In this document: positions 1-11,414 of the stretch, piece by piece
Position numbering within the stretch: position 1 is the first letter of the stretch
Layout: each line of letters opens with the position of its first letter
Origin: Ramlibacter terrae
Lineage (GTDB): Bacteria > Pseudomonadota > Gammaproteobacteria > Burkholderiales > Burkholderiaceae_C
Assembly (NCBI GenBank): GCA_013127575.1
Contig: CP053418.1
Coordinates: 620,001 to 684,000 of the forward strand
Reading direction: 5' to 3'
DNA length: 64,000 nucleotides
Made by a program: the position numbers and the translations under genes
Notes under the pieces: model-generated
What the model was told of the DNA's origin: nothing
What the model saw: only the letters and a program-made list of their open reading frames with translations
Database searches by the model: none

Positions 1-968
1 GCGGGGTCGCCCGCGCGGTCGCGGAAAGCCTGCCAGCCGGCGAGAAGGCGGCGGTTGAATGCGTCCAGGCCCCATTCCTGCTGGCGCTTCTTCGCGTGCG
101 CGGGCGCGAAGAACAGCGTCGGCCGCGGCCCGGGCAGGTCGGCGCCGCCGCCGAGTTCGGCGACGTGCGTGCCCCCGACCGCGCAGTCGTAGCGCAGGTC
201 GGCCAACTGCTCGTGCACGGTCTTGCGAAAGCGCGCGTTGCCGGCGAAGTCGACGTACACCGAGGGCACCGCGGGATCGAGCTGCGCGAAGTCTTCGTAG
301 GCCAGCACGCGGTCGTAGCAGCCGAGCGATTCGCAGAACGCGCGGTTCGCCGCCGAGGTCAGGCCCACCAGCTCGATGCCTTCACGCTGCCGCAGCTGGA
401 AGGCCGTGCCGTACGCCGTCTTGCTGGAAGCGCTCGACAGCAGCACGCGCCGCGCCCCGAAGAACTGCCGGTCGGCGGGGAAGTCGTCGATCAGCCAGGA
501 GGTGGTGAACAGCGGCCGCAGCAGGGCCTGCAGGTCTTCGCTGTCCGCCGAATAGAACGGGTCGGCGTTGCACCGCGCGTAGAAGTTGTAGACCGGATGC
601 AGTTCCGCGCGATGCGGCGCGCCGTCGGCGAAGCCTTCGGGCGACAGCTTGCGCGGCTGCAGCACGGCGCTGCCGGCCATCGGCCAGTAGCCCCACAGCC
701 GCTCGCCGACGGCGACGCCCGCATGGGCGGACTGCACCACCGTGCCGAAACCCCAGACCGGCACCACGCCCCAGCCCTCTTCGGCCGACGGGAAGAAGCG
801 CCAGTACTGCATGGCGTCGCCGAAGGCGGCGTAGGTGACGTTGTTCGCGGTCAGCGCGAACCGCTCCACGCGCACGCGGACCTGTCCTGCGTCGAGCGCA
901 GCGTCATCGGCGGCGGCCAGGCGCGCTTCGCCCGGCCGGTCCTTGCGCACGAGGAGCGTGGTCGTCAT
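1..968 (-). CDS. DUF2855 family protein, partial (C-terminus beyond left edge)
   Basis: About 322 codons are visible and the frame stays open to base 1, so the stop lies outside the window. The protein begins MTTTLLVRKDRPGE and carries blocks typical of DUF2855: LTANNVTYAAFGDAMQYW near residue 40, LFTTSWLIDDF near 150, LLSSASSKTAYG near 175 and LFFAPAHAKK near 285. Members look distantly like quinone or medium-chain reductases, but I know of no firm activity. Its ATG begins one base after the stop codon of ohr, so it is probably the third gene of an ohrR-ohr operon and may share peroxide control. No frameshift is seen in the visible part. Confidence 0.85.
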   Translation of the reverse strand, partial: MTTTLLVRKDRPGEARLAAADDAALDAGQVRVRVERFALTANNVTYAAFGDAMQYWRFFPSAEEGWGVVPVWGFGTVVQSAHAGVAVGERLWGYWPMAGSAVLQPRKLSPEGFADGAPHRAELHPVYNFYARCNADPFYSADSEDLQALLRPLFTTSWLIDDFPADRQFFGARRVLLSSASSKTAYGTAFQLRQREGIELVGLTSAANRAFCESLGCYDRVLAYEDFAQLDPAVPSVYVDFAGNARFRKTVHEQLADLRYDCAVGGTHVAELGGGADLPGPRPTLFFAPAHAKKRQQEWGLDAFNRRLLAGWQAFRDRAGDP

Positions 969-969
969 G

Positions 970-1388
<419 letters not shown>

Positions 1389-1436
1389 GGTTTTCCTTTG
1401 GTTGGTGCTTCCTCGCGGAAGCGGAGAGTGAAAGGG

Positions 1437-1885
1437 TCAGGCCGCGAGGCGGTCGCGCAGCGCGCGCACCTGCTTCGTCAGCTGCACGATATCGGGCAAG
1501 GGGCACTGGCTGGCGGCCGCCACGCACGCGGGCACCACGGCGGCGCGCGCCTTCAGCTTGCGGCCGGCCTGCGTCAGGTGGATGTGCACCCGGCGTTCGT
1601 CCTGCACGTCGCGCATGCGGCTGATGAGGCCGGCGGCCTCCAGCCGCTTGAGCAGGGGAGTGAGCGTACCCGAGTCGAGCGAAAGGCGGTGGCCGATCTC
1701 GGACACCATCACGCCGTCGGCCTCCCACAGCACCAGCATGACCGGTACTGCGGGTAGGTGAGGCCCAGCTCTTCGAGCAGCGGCTTGTAGAGCTTGGTCA
1801 TCGCCAGCGAAGCCGAGTACAACGCGAAGCACAGCTGGTTGTCGAGCAGCAGGGCGTTGTCGGCGGTGGCGGCGCGGGAGGGCAT
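1437..1885 (-). CDS. ohrR: MarR-family organic peroxide sensor OhrR (frameshifted)
   Basis: A winged-helix repressor that releases DNA when its N-terminal Cys is oxidised by organic peroxide. I start it at [10 protein letters not shown] because [20 protein letters not shown], with the reactive Cys near residue 19, follows at the spacing usual for OhrR. The frame changes near 1742; restoring a T (CCTGG) gives [20 protein letters not shown]. The recognition region [19 protein letters not shown] and wing [16 protein letters not shown] follow. Cysteines in [12 protein letters not shown] near the C-terminus suggest the two-Cys type. Its likely target is the dyad just upstream at about 1903-1929, so it is probably autoregulated together with ohr. 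Confidence 0.92.
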
Positions 1886-1894
1886 GGGGCGTAG

Positions 1895-3558
<1,664 letters not shown>

Positions 3559-3644
3559 GGTTTGCTGAAGGTTTCGCTAAGCAATTCTTCAGAACGCGCG
3601 GGCCGGCGCGTTCCTAGACTTCTTTCCTCCAACGAAAGAAGACC

Positions 3645-4355
3645 ATGCACATCGATTCCACCGAACTTTCCCGCGTCGCCGCCGCCGAGGGCGCGCGCTT
3701 CGACATGTACACCGGCATCCACAAGGCGCTGCGCGCGCTGATGGCCGACACGCTGCTGGCCGTGGGCCGCATGGACGCCGACGACGACCTCGAACGCGCG
3801 CAGGTCACCGGGCGCGTGCTCCAGCTGCTCGACTCCTGCGCCGGCCACCTGAAGCACGAGAACGACTTCGTGCATGCCGCGATCGAGGCGCGCGCCCCCG
3901 GCGCCAGCGAGGCCATCGCCCACGAGCACGACGGCCACCTGCGCCACATCGCCGCGCTGGCGGATCGCGTCGGCGTGCTGCGCAACTGCGCAGCTCCGCA
4001 GCGCATTGCGGCCGCGCAGGACCTGTACCGGGAACTGGCCCTGTTCATCGCCGACAACTTCCAGCACATGCACGTCGAGGAGACGGCGCACAACGCCGTG
4101 CTCTGGGCGCGCTACACCGACGCCGAGCTGGTCGCCGTGCACGACGCGCTGATCGCCGCGATCCCTCCCGAGGAGATGATGGGGACGGTGCGCTGGCTGG
4201 TGCCCTTCATGAACCCGCTGGAACGCAGCCTGATGCTGGCGGATGTCCGCGCCAAGGCGCCGGCCCCGGCGTTCGAGGCGATGCTGCAGGTGGTGCGGCC
4301 GCACCTGCGCGCGGAGGAGTGGGACAAGCTCGCGCGGGCGCTGGCGCTCGCCTAA
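3645..4355 (+). CDS. Hemerythrin-like domain protein
   Basis: An intact 236-residue soluble protein. Its His/acidic motifs are spaced as in hemerythrin HHE-cation-binding domains: GIHKALRALMADTL near residue 25, HLKHENDFVHAAIE near 67, HEHDGHLRHIAAL near 97, and NFQHMHVEETAHN near 138. These would ligate a di-iron centre that binds O2, NO or peroxide; whether this member senses, stores or detoxifies is unknown. A C-terminal region of about 90 residues (MNPLERSLMLADVRAKAP) is extra to the minimal domain. It is convergent with the GAF protein downstream, their stops overlapping at 4352-4355. I see no regulatory site upstream. Confidence 0.82.
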   Translation: MHIDSTELSRVAAAEGARFDMYTGIHKALRALMADTLLAVGRMDADDDLERAQVTGRVLQLLDSCAGHLKHENDFVHAAIEARAPGASEAIAHEHDGHLRHIAALADRVGVLRNCAAPQRIAAAQDLYRELALFIADNFQHMHVEETAHNAVLWARYTDAELVAVHDALIAAIPPEEMMGTVRWLVPFMNPLERSLMLADVRAKAPAPAFEAMLQVVRPHLRAEEWDKLARALALA

Positions 4356-5693
4356 CGCGCGACCAGTTCGACCGGCCGCTCGAGCACCAGCCGGAAGCGG
4401 CCGCGTCCCGTCTTCTCGATGCGCATGCCCGCGGCGTGTTCGGCCAGCCGGCGCTGCAGCAACAACAAGCGGGCTTCCGGGTTGTCGGTCACGTCGGGCA
4501 GCCGCAGCGACGGGTCGAGCCGCAGCTCGCGGTTGCTGAAGTCGGTGCGGCCCTGCTCCCGGTGGTCGCGCAGCAGCTTCCACAGGATGGCGCCCGCGAC
4601 GCCCTTGATCAGGTAGGCGTCGCCGAGGAAGACGCTGTCGTTGGCGGCGTAGTGGCGCACCAGCAGCTGGGCTGCGGTGGCGGGGGATGCAGGCGGCGGC
4701 GAAGGCGCGGACTGGGGCTCGGCGGCGTCGGTCGATGCCTGCAGCAGCTCGATCGCCGCGCCCGGGTGGCCCGCGATCGCGACCAGCGCGTCCTCGTCTT
4801 CGTAGCTGAATTGCAGGTCTTCGCTGCTCTCGACGAACAGCACGCCCAGCACGCGCGCCCCGTGCAGGATCGGCACCGCGAGCTGGCTGTGCGGCTGCGG
4901 CAGGCCGGGATACGGGATCTCGGTGGCCGGTTCGAAATCCGGGATGTCCGCGTCGAAGCTGCTGCGCATCGCCTGGCTGTAGAGCGCTGCGTTGGTCACG
5001 TGGCCGATGCGCACCGGCGTGCGCTCGCGCGCCGCGACGCCGATGACGCCATGCCCGACGCCGATCTCCGAGCCGACGCCCGAGGTGGCGTAGCCCGCGC
5101 TCGCCACGGTGTACAGCCGCTGCGTTGCCGGATCGAGCATCAGCACCATCGCATGGCGGATGCCGAGGAAGTCGTGCAGGCTGCTGAGCACGGCCGCCGG
5201 GGCGTCGTCGAGGCCGACACTGCGCGCGAGGCGCTCGCTGGCGCGACGCACCGCGCCGAGCAGCCCGGCGCGCGGCGGCGGCACCGGCAGCGGGTCGCCC
5301 GGCACCGGCTCGACCTGCTCCACCGGTACACGTCGGAGCCGAGCAGCCGGAACACGCCGTGCATGCCGCTGTGCGATGCGATGCCGGCCAGCTGCGCCTT
5401 CATGCCTTCGAACAGCGGACCCCCGGTCTCGGTGCGCAGGTAGCGGATGTGCAGCCGGTAGAACTGCGCCGTCACCGGGTGCAGCACCAGCGCCGACGCA
5501 TGCGGATTGGCGAGGATGTTCTGGCGCGTCTTGTTGAAGAACTGGAACGACAGCGCCACGTGGCGCTCGTCGGCGTAGAACACCGGGAGATGTAGGCGAC
5601 GTTCGGCACGCCGTCGGCGCCGCAGGTCGCCAGCATCGCCGGGATCGCGCCTTCGAAGCAGGCGCGGATGTCCTGCAGCGCCGGCGCGTTCAC
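4352..5693 (-). CDS. PNPOx-like split-barrel + GAF + C-terminal winged-helix-like protein (frameshifted)
   Basis: A three-part protein of about 447 residues assembled across frame changes near 5591 and 5333, both repaired by restoring CCWGG. Residues 1-130 form a flavin-binding split barrel (AIPAMLATCGADGVPNVAYI, then FYADERHVALSFQFFNKTRQ). Residues 150-330 form a GAF domain (DAPAAVLSSLHDFLGIRHAM, ending GVLFVESSEDLQFSYEDEDAL). The last 110 residues (NDSVFLGDAYLIKGVAGAIL, then NPEARLLLLQRRLAEH) look like a winged-helix output domain. Translation starts at GTG, and GTGA overlaps the stop of the upstream PNPOx-like gene, so the two are probably translationally coupled. It is probably a redox or nitrosative sensor; the ligand is unknown. 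Confidence 0.75.
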
Positions 5694-6141
5694 CGGGCGC
5701 CTCCCAATGCCGACCCGGCGCGCGGCCCCGGGGTCTGGTCGAAGGCCTGCTCGGGCGCGAAGCGGATCGCGACCAGGTCGTCGAGCTGGTGGGCGAGCAT
5801 GGCGCGGGTGAGCTCCGGGCCGAAGCCGACCTGCTGCACCTCGTGCTCCATCGACGCCGGGTAACGCGCCAGCACCGGCGCGTCCGCGGCTTGCGCGTTG
5901 CGCATGCTGGCCTGCGACGCCTTGAGCTGCACGGTGCGGTGGCTGGAAGGCTCGCTGAACACGACGGCGACGTGCCCCGTGGCCGCGATGTCTGGATCAC
6001 CTGCCGCGACTGCCGGCGCGACAGGTAGACGGTGATGGCGCGGCCGCCATCCTCCACCAGGCTGCCGACGGCGCGCATCACGCTCGGGCGCAGCGCGGCG
6101 TCGCGCGAGCCGACGATCACCGACACGCCCTTGGCCATCAT
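5690..6141 (-). CDS. Pyridoxamine 5'-phosphate oxidase-like protein (frameshifted)
   Basis: A protein of about 150 residues beginning MMAKGVSVIVGSRDAALRPS. It continues VGSLVEDGGRAITVYLSRRQ and, after a break near 5996 repaired by restoring CCAGG, FSEPSSHRTVQLKASQASMR. This is the pattern of small FMN-binding split-barrel proteins with no demonstrated PNPOx activity. The C-terminal part (ARYPASMEHEVQQVGFGPEL) has no motif I recognise. Its TGA overlaps the GTG start of the PNPOx-GAF gene. Either of two adjacent ATGs (6141 or 6138) could be the start. The pairing suggests both proteins act on the same signal or flavin chemistry. Confidence 0.72.
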
Positions 6142-6184
6142 CGCAAGCAGTTCGGGGGCAGCGGGGCGAGCGGCATGGAAGCTC

Positions 6185-6992
6185 CTACCCCGCGAAGCGC
6201 CGGCGCGTCAGGGCCAGCGCGATCCAGAACGAGCCGGCGGCATACGTGGCCAGCACCAGCAGGTGGCGCAGCGGCGATTCGGGCCAGCGGTCCATGAACA
6301 GAGGCCGCACGAGTTCGACCGCCGCCGTCAGCGGGAACCAGGCCGACACCGCCTGCATGATCTCGGGCATCTGCTCGCGCGGGAAGAACACGCCCGACAG
6401 GAACATCATGGGCGTGAGGAACAGCGTGAAGTAGTAGGTGAAGAAGTCGTAGCCCTGTGCCAGCGCGTTGAAGATCAGCGCGATGCACGAGAAGGTGATG
6501 CCGGCGGCCAGCAGCACCGGCCACGCCACCAGCAGCTTCGGGCTGTGGCTGATGCCCAGCGCGAGCATCACCAGCAGGATGGCGCTGACGGTGAAGATCG
6601 CCTTGTAGCCGGCCCACAGCACCTCGGACAGCACCACGTCGTCGAGGCCGATCGGCGCGTTCATGATGCCGTCCCGGTCTTCTGCACGTGCATGCGCGAG
6701 AAGGCGGAATACAGCGCCTCGAAACTTGCCGCGTTCATCGCGCTCAGGCAGATCGAGCCGCTCGCCGGGAACAGGATGTAGGGCACGGCCGGCCGCCGAC
6801 GTTCACCTGCCCGACCAGCGCGCCCATGCCGTAGCCGAAGGCGACCAGCCACAGCAGCGGCTCGGCGATGTTGCCCACCAGGCTGGGGATGGCGAGCTTG
6901 CGCCACACCAGCAGGTTGCGCCGGAACACCGGCCAGAAGCGCAGCGACAGGGCCGGCGGACGCCACAGCGTGGCGTGGAACAGCGGCTTCAT
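6185..6992 (-). CDS. nodJ: ABC-2 type permease, NodJ-like (frameshifted)
   Basis: Inner-membrane permease of about 268 residues. The start [20 protein letters not shown] overlaps the nodI-like stop as ATGA. Hydrophobic segments run [70 protein letters not shown] and [18 protein letters not shown]. Breaks near 6790 and 6675 are repaired by restoring CCTGG, giving [16 protein letters not shown] at the second. ILFPASGS would read ILFLASGS if one CCCGG were CCTGG. The family exports lipo-chitin oligosaccharides in rhizobia. In non-nodulating betaproteobacteria the substrate is unknown, so the symbol reflects family only. Confidence 0.85.
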
Positions 6993-7914
6993 CCGTCCTC
7001 CCGGATCTGCCGGCCCGTGAGCTTGAGGAACAGGTCCTCCGGGTTCGCCGGGCGGTGCAGGGTGCGCAGCCTGGGGTGCTCGCGCGCGAGGGCGTCGAGC
7101 AGCGGCCGCGCATCCTGCGTGTAGAAGAAGACGGTCTCGCCGCTGACCTCGGTGCGGGCGGCCATCGCCTTCAACGGCGATTCGGCGAGGGCCAGCGCGC
7201 CCGGCCCGTAGGCCTCGACCACGTCGGGCTCCGGGTGCTCCGCGATCAGGTCGCGCGGCTTGCCTTCGGTGATCTTGCGGCCGTGGTCCAGCACCAGCAG
7301 GCGCGAGCAGAGGCGCTCGGCTTCGTCCATGAAGTGCGTCGTCAGCAGGATCGCCTTGCCTTGCTGCAGCAGCACCTGCAGGCGCTCCCACATCAGGTGG
7401 CGGGCTTGCGGGTCGAGCCCGGTGGTCGGTTCGTCGAGCAGCAGCAGCTTGGGGTCGTTGACGAGCGCCCGCGCCAGGCTGAGGCGCCGGCGCATGCCGC
7501 CGGAGAGTTCGCCGGGTTTGACGTTCGCCTTGTGCGAGAGCGCGGCGAATTCGAGCAGGGTGGGGATGCGGGCGCGGATCTGCGCTTCGGGCAGGCGGAA
7601 GTAGCGGCCGTACACCAGCAGGTTCTCGGCGCAGGTGAAGTCGGGGTCGAGCGAATCGAACTGGCTGACCACGCCCAGCTGCGCCTTGATGGCCAGCGCG
7701 TCGCGCGGCATGTGCAGCCCCAGCGCCGGACGCCGCCGCCGTCGGGATCGGCCAGGCCCGGCACATGCGGATGGTTGTGGTCTTGCCCGCGCCGTTGGGC
7801 CCGATCACGCCCAGGGCATTCGCCGGGTTCGATGCCGAACGAGACGCGGTCGACGACGGTGGTGTCGCCATATCGCTTGGTGAGGTCGCGGGCTTCGAAC
7901 AGGGGCGGGGGCAT
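6989..7914 (-). CDS. nodI: ABC transporter ATPase, NodI-like (frameshifted)
   Basis: Cytoplasmic ATPase of about 308 residues that powers the adjacent permease. It begins [20 protein letters not shown]. Walker [11 protein letters not shown] lies near residue 42, the Q-loop in [14 protein letters not shown], signature [15 protein letters not shown] near 143, Walker [14 protein letters not shown] and H-loop [13 protein letters not shown]. The frame changes near 7808 (an extra C beside CCTGG), 7756 and 7729 (each a missing T in CCTGG). The 3' end overlaps the permease start, so the two form an operon. Start ATG is 26 bp downstream of the large inverted repeat at 7940-8041. Confidence 0.9.
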
Positions 7915-7939
7915 GATGGCTGAAGCCGCAAGAATACCT

Positions 7940-8041
7940 TTGAACGCAGAGGGCGCAGAGTGGCCGCAGAAGTCGCAGAAAAGCCAGCCTTCAGGAATCC
8001 TTCTGCGACTTCTGCGCCTCCTCCGCGCCCTCTGCGTTCAA
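7940..8041. repeat. 41-bp imperfect inverted repeat with 20-bp loop
   Basis: Left arm 7940-7980 and right arm 8001-8041 are reverse complements at 37 of 41 positions; the four mismatches cluster mid-arm. The arms are built of GCAGA/TCTGC units. The repeat fills the divergent space between nodI and psd. It would form one long hairpin in RNA from either strand. Similar GCAGAG-rich palindromes are dispersed in many proteobacterial genomes. Confidence 0.85.
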
Positions 8042-8100
8042 GGATCCCGCTTTTTCCCGACGCCGCACCGTAGAATTTTCCCTTTGCGCCAGGACCCCGC

Positions 8101-8962
8101 TTGTTCCCACCCCTGCCCATCACGCAGCAGTACCTGCTGCCCAAGAAGCTGTTGACCCAGTTCGCGGGGCTGGTCGCGGGCGCGCGGATGGGGGCCTGAC
8201 GCACTGGATCGTGCGGCGCTTCGTCGCCAAGTACCGGTGGACATGAACGAGGCGGCCGACCCGCGCATCGAGAGCTACGCCAGCTTCAACGACTTCTTCA
8301 CGCGGCCGCTGCGCGAAGGCGCGCGGCCCATCGCAGCGGCGCCGTTCGTGTGCCCGGTCGACGCGGCCATCAGCCAGTTCGGGCCGATCGAGCACGACCA
8401 GCTCTTCGGCCAAGGGCCACAGCTATTCCACGCGCGCCCCGGTGGGCGGCGACCGTGCGCTGGCGCACCGCTTCGACCACGGGCACTTCGCCACGCTGTA
8501 CCTCGCGCCCAAGGACTACCACCGCATCCACATGCCGTGCGAAGGCCGCCTGAAGCGGATGATCTACATCCCGGGCGACCTGTTCTCGGTGAACCCGCTG
8601 ACGGCGGCGCGCCACGTGCCGAGCCTGTTCGCGCGCAACGAGCGCGTGGTGTGCGAGTTCGACTGCGCGCACGGGCCGATGGTGATGGTGCTGGTGGGCG
8701 CGACCATCGTCGGCAGCATGGCGACCGTGTGGCACGGCGTGGTGAACCCGCCGCGCACCCGCGAACCGCGCGAATGGCGCTACGACGACCAGCAGATCGA
8801 GCTGGCCAAGGGCGCCGAGATGGGGCGCTTCCTGCTCGGCTCCACCGTCATCCTGCTGTTCCCGCAGAACGTGCTGACTTTCACGCCCGACTGGGCGCCC
8901 ACGCGGCCGGTGCGCTGGGCGAGGCCATGGGCACGGTGATCGAGACGGAAGGCGCGCTCTAG
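8101..8962 (+). CDS. psd: Phosphatidylserine decarboxylase proenzyme (frameshifted; start uncertain)
   Basis: Makes phosphatidylethanolamine from phosphatidylserine at the inner membrane and matures by self-cleavage to a pyruvoyl enzyme. The cleavage motif LGST is seen in [12 protein letters not shown]. Other family blocks are [53 protein letters not shown] and [12 protein letters not shown]. Frame changes lie near 8197, 8240, 8410, and 8905, the last repaired by CCTGG to end [18 protein letters not shown]. No good ATG precedes [16 protein letters not shown] place the start at TTG 8101 with low certainty. The gene is divergent from nodI across the inverted repeat. Confidence 0.88.
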
Positions 8963-9056
8963 CCTTTTCTGGCGGCGGCGCGTGCTCGGCCGTGCAAAGC
9001 TTGCTTGCGCTGCCGGCGCGGCCGGTGTAGGTTCCCGTTTTTCCCCCGGAGCCGCG

Positions 9057-9383
9057 ATGAACTACCGCTGTCCGAAATGCAGCCAGCCACTGAAGGTGCG
9101 CAACCTGTTCTTCCGCGACATCTCGGCGTGCGCCGGCTGCGGGCAGAAGGTCGTGCTCGGCGACTTCCTCGCCTTCTCGATGGCGGCGCTGGCGATGCTG
9201 GTCACGGCCCTGAGCTCGCTCTACGTGCTCAGCCATGAACTCGACGAGTACTTCGTGGCCGCCGGCTACGCGCTGGCCATCGGCATGACGTCGGGGCTGG
9301 TCGTGCTGCTGCTGCTCGGGCGCGCCACGGCCTTCCGCCGCCTGCGCATCCGGCCGCAGGCGCCGCCCGCCCAGAACGCCTGA
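9057..9383 (+). CDS. Small zinc-ribbon protein with two transmembrane helices
   Basis: An intact 108-residue protein. Residues 1-40 hold two Cys pairs, CPKCSQ and CAGCGQ, spaced like a zinc ribbon (MNYRCPKCSQPLKVRNLFF). Two hydrophobic helices follow, AFSMAALAMLVTALSSLYVL and GYALAIGMTSGLVVLLLLG, then a short basic Pro-rich tail. I start at MNYRCPK because CCCCCGGAGCCGCG precedes it and the zinc ribbon begins at once. The overall pattern, a cytoplasmic zinc ribbon anchored to the membrane, is common and mostly uncharacterised. It is convergent with amn, with only 8 bp between stops. Confidence 0.7.
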   Translation: MNYRCPKCSQPLKVRNLFFRDISACAGCGQKVVLGDFLAFSMAALAMLVTALSSLYVLSHELDEYFVAAGYALAIGMTSGLVVLLLLGRATAFRRLRIRPQAPPAQNA

Positions 9384-9391
9384 CGCGGCCG

Positions 9392-10881
9392 CTACTGGAA
9401 GGCGACTTCGTCGAAGCTGCGCAGCTTGCGGCTGTGCAGCCGCTGCGGTCCCTGCGCGCGCAGGATCTCGATGGCCCGCATGCCGATGCGCAGGTGCTGG
9501 TCGACGCGCTCCCGGTAGAAGTGGTTGGCCATGCCCGGCAGCTTGATCTCGCCGTGCAGCGGCTTGTCGCTCACGCACAGCAGCGTGCCGTAGGGCACCC
9601 GGAAGCGGAAGCCGTTGGCGGCGATGGTCGCGCTCTCCATGTCGAGCGCGACGGCGCGGCTCTGGCTGAAGCGCCGCTGCGGCTCGTTGTTGGGCAGCAG
9701 CTCCCAGTTGCGGTTGTCGGTGCTGGCCACGGTGCCGGTGCGCATGATCCGCTTGAGGTCGGCGCCACGGAAGCCCGTGACGTCGGCCACGCCCTGTTCC
9801 AGCGCCAGCTGGATTTCGGCCAGCGCCGGGATCGGCACCCACAGCGGCAGTTCCTCGTCGAGCACGTGGTCCTCGCGCACGTAGCCGTGGGCCAGCACGT
9901 AGTCGCCGAGCTGCTGGCTGTTGCGCAGGCCGGCGCAGTGGCCGAGCATCATCCACGCGTGCGGCCGCAGCACGGCCACGTGGTCGGTGATGGTCTTGGC
10001 GTTGGACGGCCCGACGCCGATGTTCACCATGGTGATCCCGCCGTGCCCGGGCCGGATCAGGTGGTACGCCGGCATCTGCGGCAGCCGCGGCGGCGGCGCG
10101 CCCAGGCTGTCGGACGGCTGGCGCTCGAGCCCCGTGCGCCGCGTCACCACGTTGCCCGGTTCCACGAAGGCCTCGTACTCGCTGCCGGCGGCCCATGGCC
10201 TCGTGACCGAGCTTGACGAACTCGTCGATGTAGAACTGGTAGTTGGTGAACAGCACGTAGTTCTGGAACCAGTCGGGCGCGCTGCCCGTGTAGTGGCGCA
10301 GGCGGTGCAGCGAGTAGTCGACGCGTGAAGCGGTGAACAGCGACAGCGGCTGCGCCTCGCCCGGCCCGTGGCGCCACGTACCGTTGGCGATGCCGTCGTC
10401 CATCGAACCAGGTCGGGCAGGTCGAACAGGTCGCGCATCATCGCGCGCCGCGCCGGCGGCAGCGTGCCTTCGATGTGGTCGTGCTCCGCGAACGAGAAGT
10501 GGATCGGCATCGGCTCGTTGCTGGTGCCCACCTCGAGCTGCACGCGATGGTTTTCCAGCAGCAGGCGGAACTGCTCGAGGTAGTAGTTGGCGTACAGGTC
10601 GGGGCGCGTCAGCGTGGTCTCGAAGCGGCCCGCGTTGGCGACGAAGCCGTAGCTCAGTCCCATGTTCTCCAGCGTGGCCTGCGGCACGACGCTGTCGGTG
10701 TGGATGCGCACGAAGGGGTAGCAGGCCCGCACGCGCTCCGGCATCTGGTCGCCGGCGACGAAGCGCTGCATCGCATCGCGCAGGTGCTGGATCTGCCGGT
10801 TGTAGATCGCGCGGACTGGGCCAGCGCGCTGTGGGGGTCGGCGTGGAAGGTGGGTTCGACGAACGGCGGCATGAAAGGCAT
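9392..10881 (-). CDS. amn: AMP nucleosidase (frameshifted)
   Basis: Hydrolyses AMP to adenine and ribose 5-phosphate in purine salvage; about 495 residues, the normal length. The start MPFMPPFVEPTFHADPHSAL leads, after a CCAGG-repairable break near 10817, to AIYNRQIQHLRDAMQRFVAG. The N-terminal domain contains YGFVANAGRFETTLTRPDLY. Frame changes near 10405 and 10190 flank HYTGSAPDWFQNYVLFTNYQ. The catalytic phosphorylase-like domain contains VNIGVGPSNAKTITDHVAVL, MMLGHCAGLRNSQQLGDYVL and AVALDMESATIAANGFRFRV, the last with the nucleoside-binding Met-Glu. The adjacent genes show no functional link. Confidence 0.93.
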
Positions 10882-11051
10882 GCGCCTATTGTGAACCGGG
10901 TGTGTGTCATCTCCGCACCTTGCCGGCGGTGCGCCAGCGTCCTACATGGCGTGCCGAACTCTGATGACGTTACAAATTTCGACGTCCAGCGACATTCTCT
11001 CCACCCGAGAACAACGCCGCATCAAGCGCAATCAAAAGGAGTCCCAAGAAA

Positions 11052-11306
11052 ATGACCGCGATGGCTGCCAACCCCTTTGCCCTGATGGTCGACCCGGCCC
11101 GGGTTCGCCAACACATCGACCGTTCCGAGCAACTGGGCAAATTGAGCCAGCGCCAGTGTCATCCCCTCGACCGTGCCGTGATCCGCTGCGCCAGCGCCGA
11201 GATCGCCGCCTTCGACGCCAAGATCGACCGCACCACGATCTACCTGCCGCCGGAAGAAGAGAAGAACCAGCCGGTCACGCGCACCTACACGCGCCGCGTC
11301 AACTAA
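11052..11306 (+). CDS. Conserved hypothetical protein, 84 residues
   Basis: A small intact ORF with a strong ribosome-binding site (AAGGAG about 8 bp upstream of the ATG). The sequence is basic and polar with no hydrophobic segment: MTAMAANPFALMVDPARVRQ, then SEQLGKLSQRQCHPLDRAVI, ending TYTRRVN. There is a single Cys. I recognise no domain; similar short proteins occur in Comamonadaceae without assigned function. Two strong hairpins follow (11315-11343 and 11378-11412), indicating a short monocistronic transcript, as expected for an expressed small protein. The preceding 170 bp hold no other gene I can support. Confidence 0.65.
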   Translation: MTAMAANPFALMVDPARVRQHIDRSEQLGKLSQRQCHPLDRAVIRCASAEIAAFDAKIDRTTIYLPPEEEKNQPVTRTYTRRVN

Positions 11307-11314
11307 CAGTAACT

Positions 11315-11343
11315 CAGAGAAACCGCGTGAGGCGATTTCTCTG
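11315..11343. terminator. Hairpin after the 84-residue protein gene
   Basis: CAGAGAAA at 11315-11322 pairs with TTTCTCTG at 11336-11343; the stem continues past one mismatch with CGC. It begins nine bases after the stop codon. There is no clear T tract, so termination is inferred from position. Confidence 0.5.
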
Positions 11344-11377
11344 ACGGCTTTGCCGGTCCTGCCCGCACTGTTTGAGC

Positions 11378-11412
11378 CACTCTGAAAATCCGCAAGGCGG
11401 ATTTTCAGAGTG
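11378..11412. terminator. Perfect 16-bp hairpin, probable bidirectional terminator
   Basis: CACTCTGAAAATCCGC (11378-11393) pairs perfectly with 11397-11412 across a 3-base loop AAG. It separates the convergent 84-residue gene and FecR gene; the AAAA/TTTT runs are within the stem rather than after it. Confidence 0.65.
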
Positions 11413-11414
11413 AT

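Noticed and set aside
6185..7914. A nodulation function for the NodIJ-type exporter
   Set aside because: No other nod or symbiosis genes are present, and NodIJ homologues are common in non-symbiotic betaproteobacteria.
8370..10910. 846-codon minus-strand open frame spanning amn, the zinc-ribbon gene and psd
   Set aside because: Only one short segment (HYTGSAPDWFQNYVL) is real amn sequence exposed by frameshifts; the rest is antisense to psd and 9057-9383.
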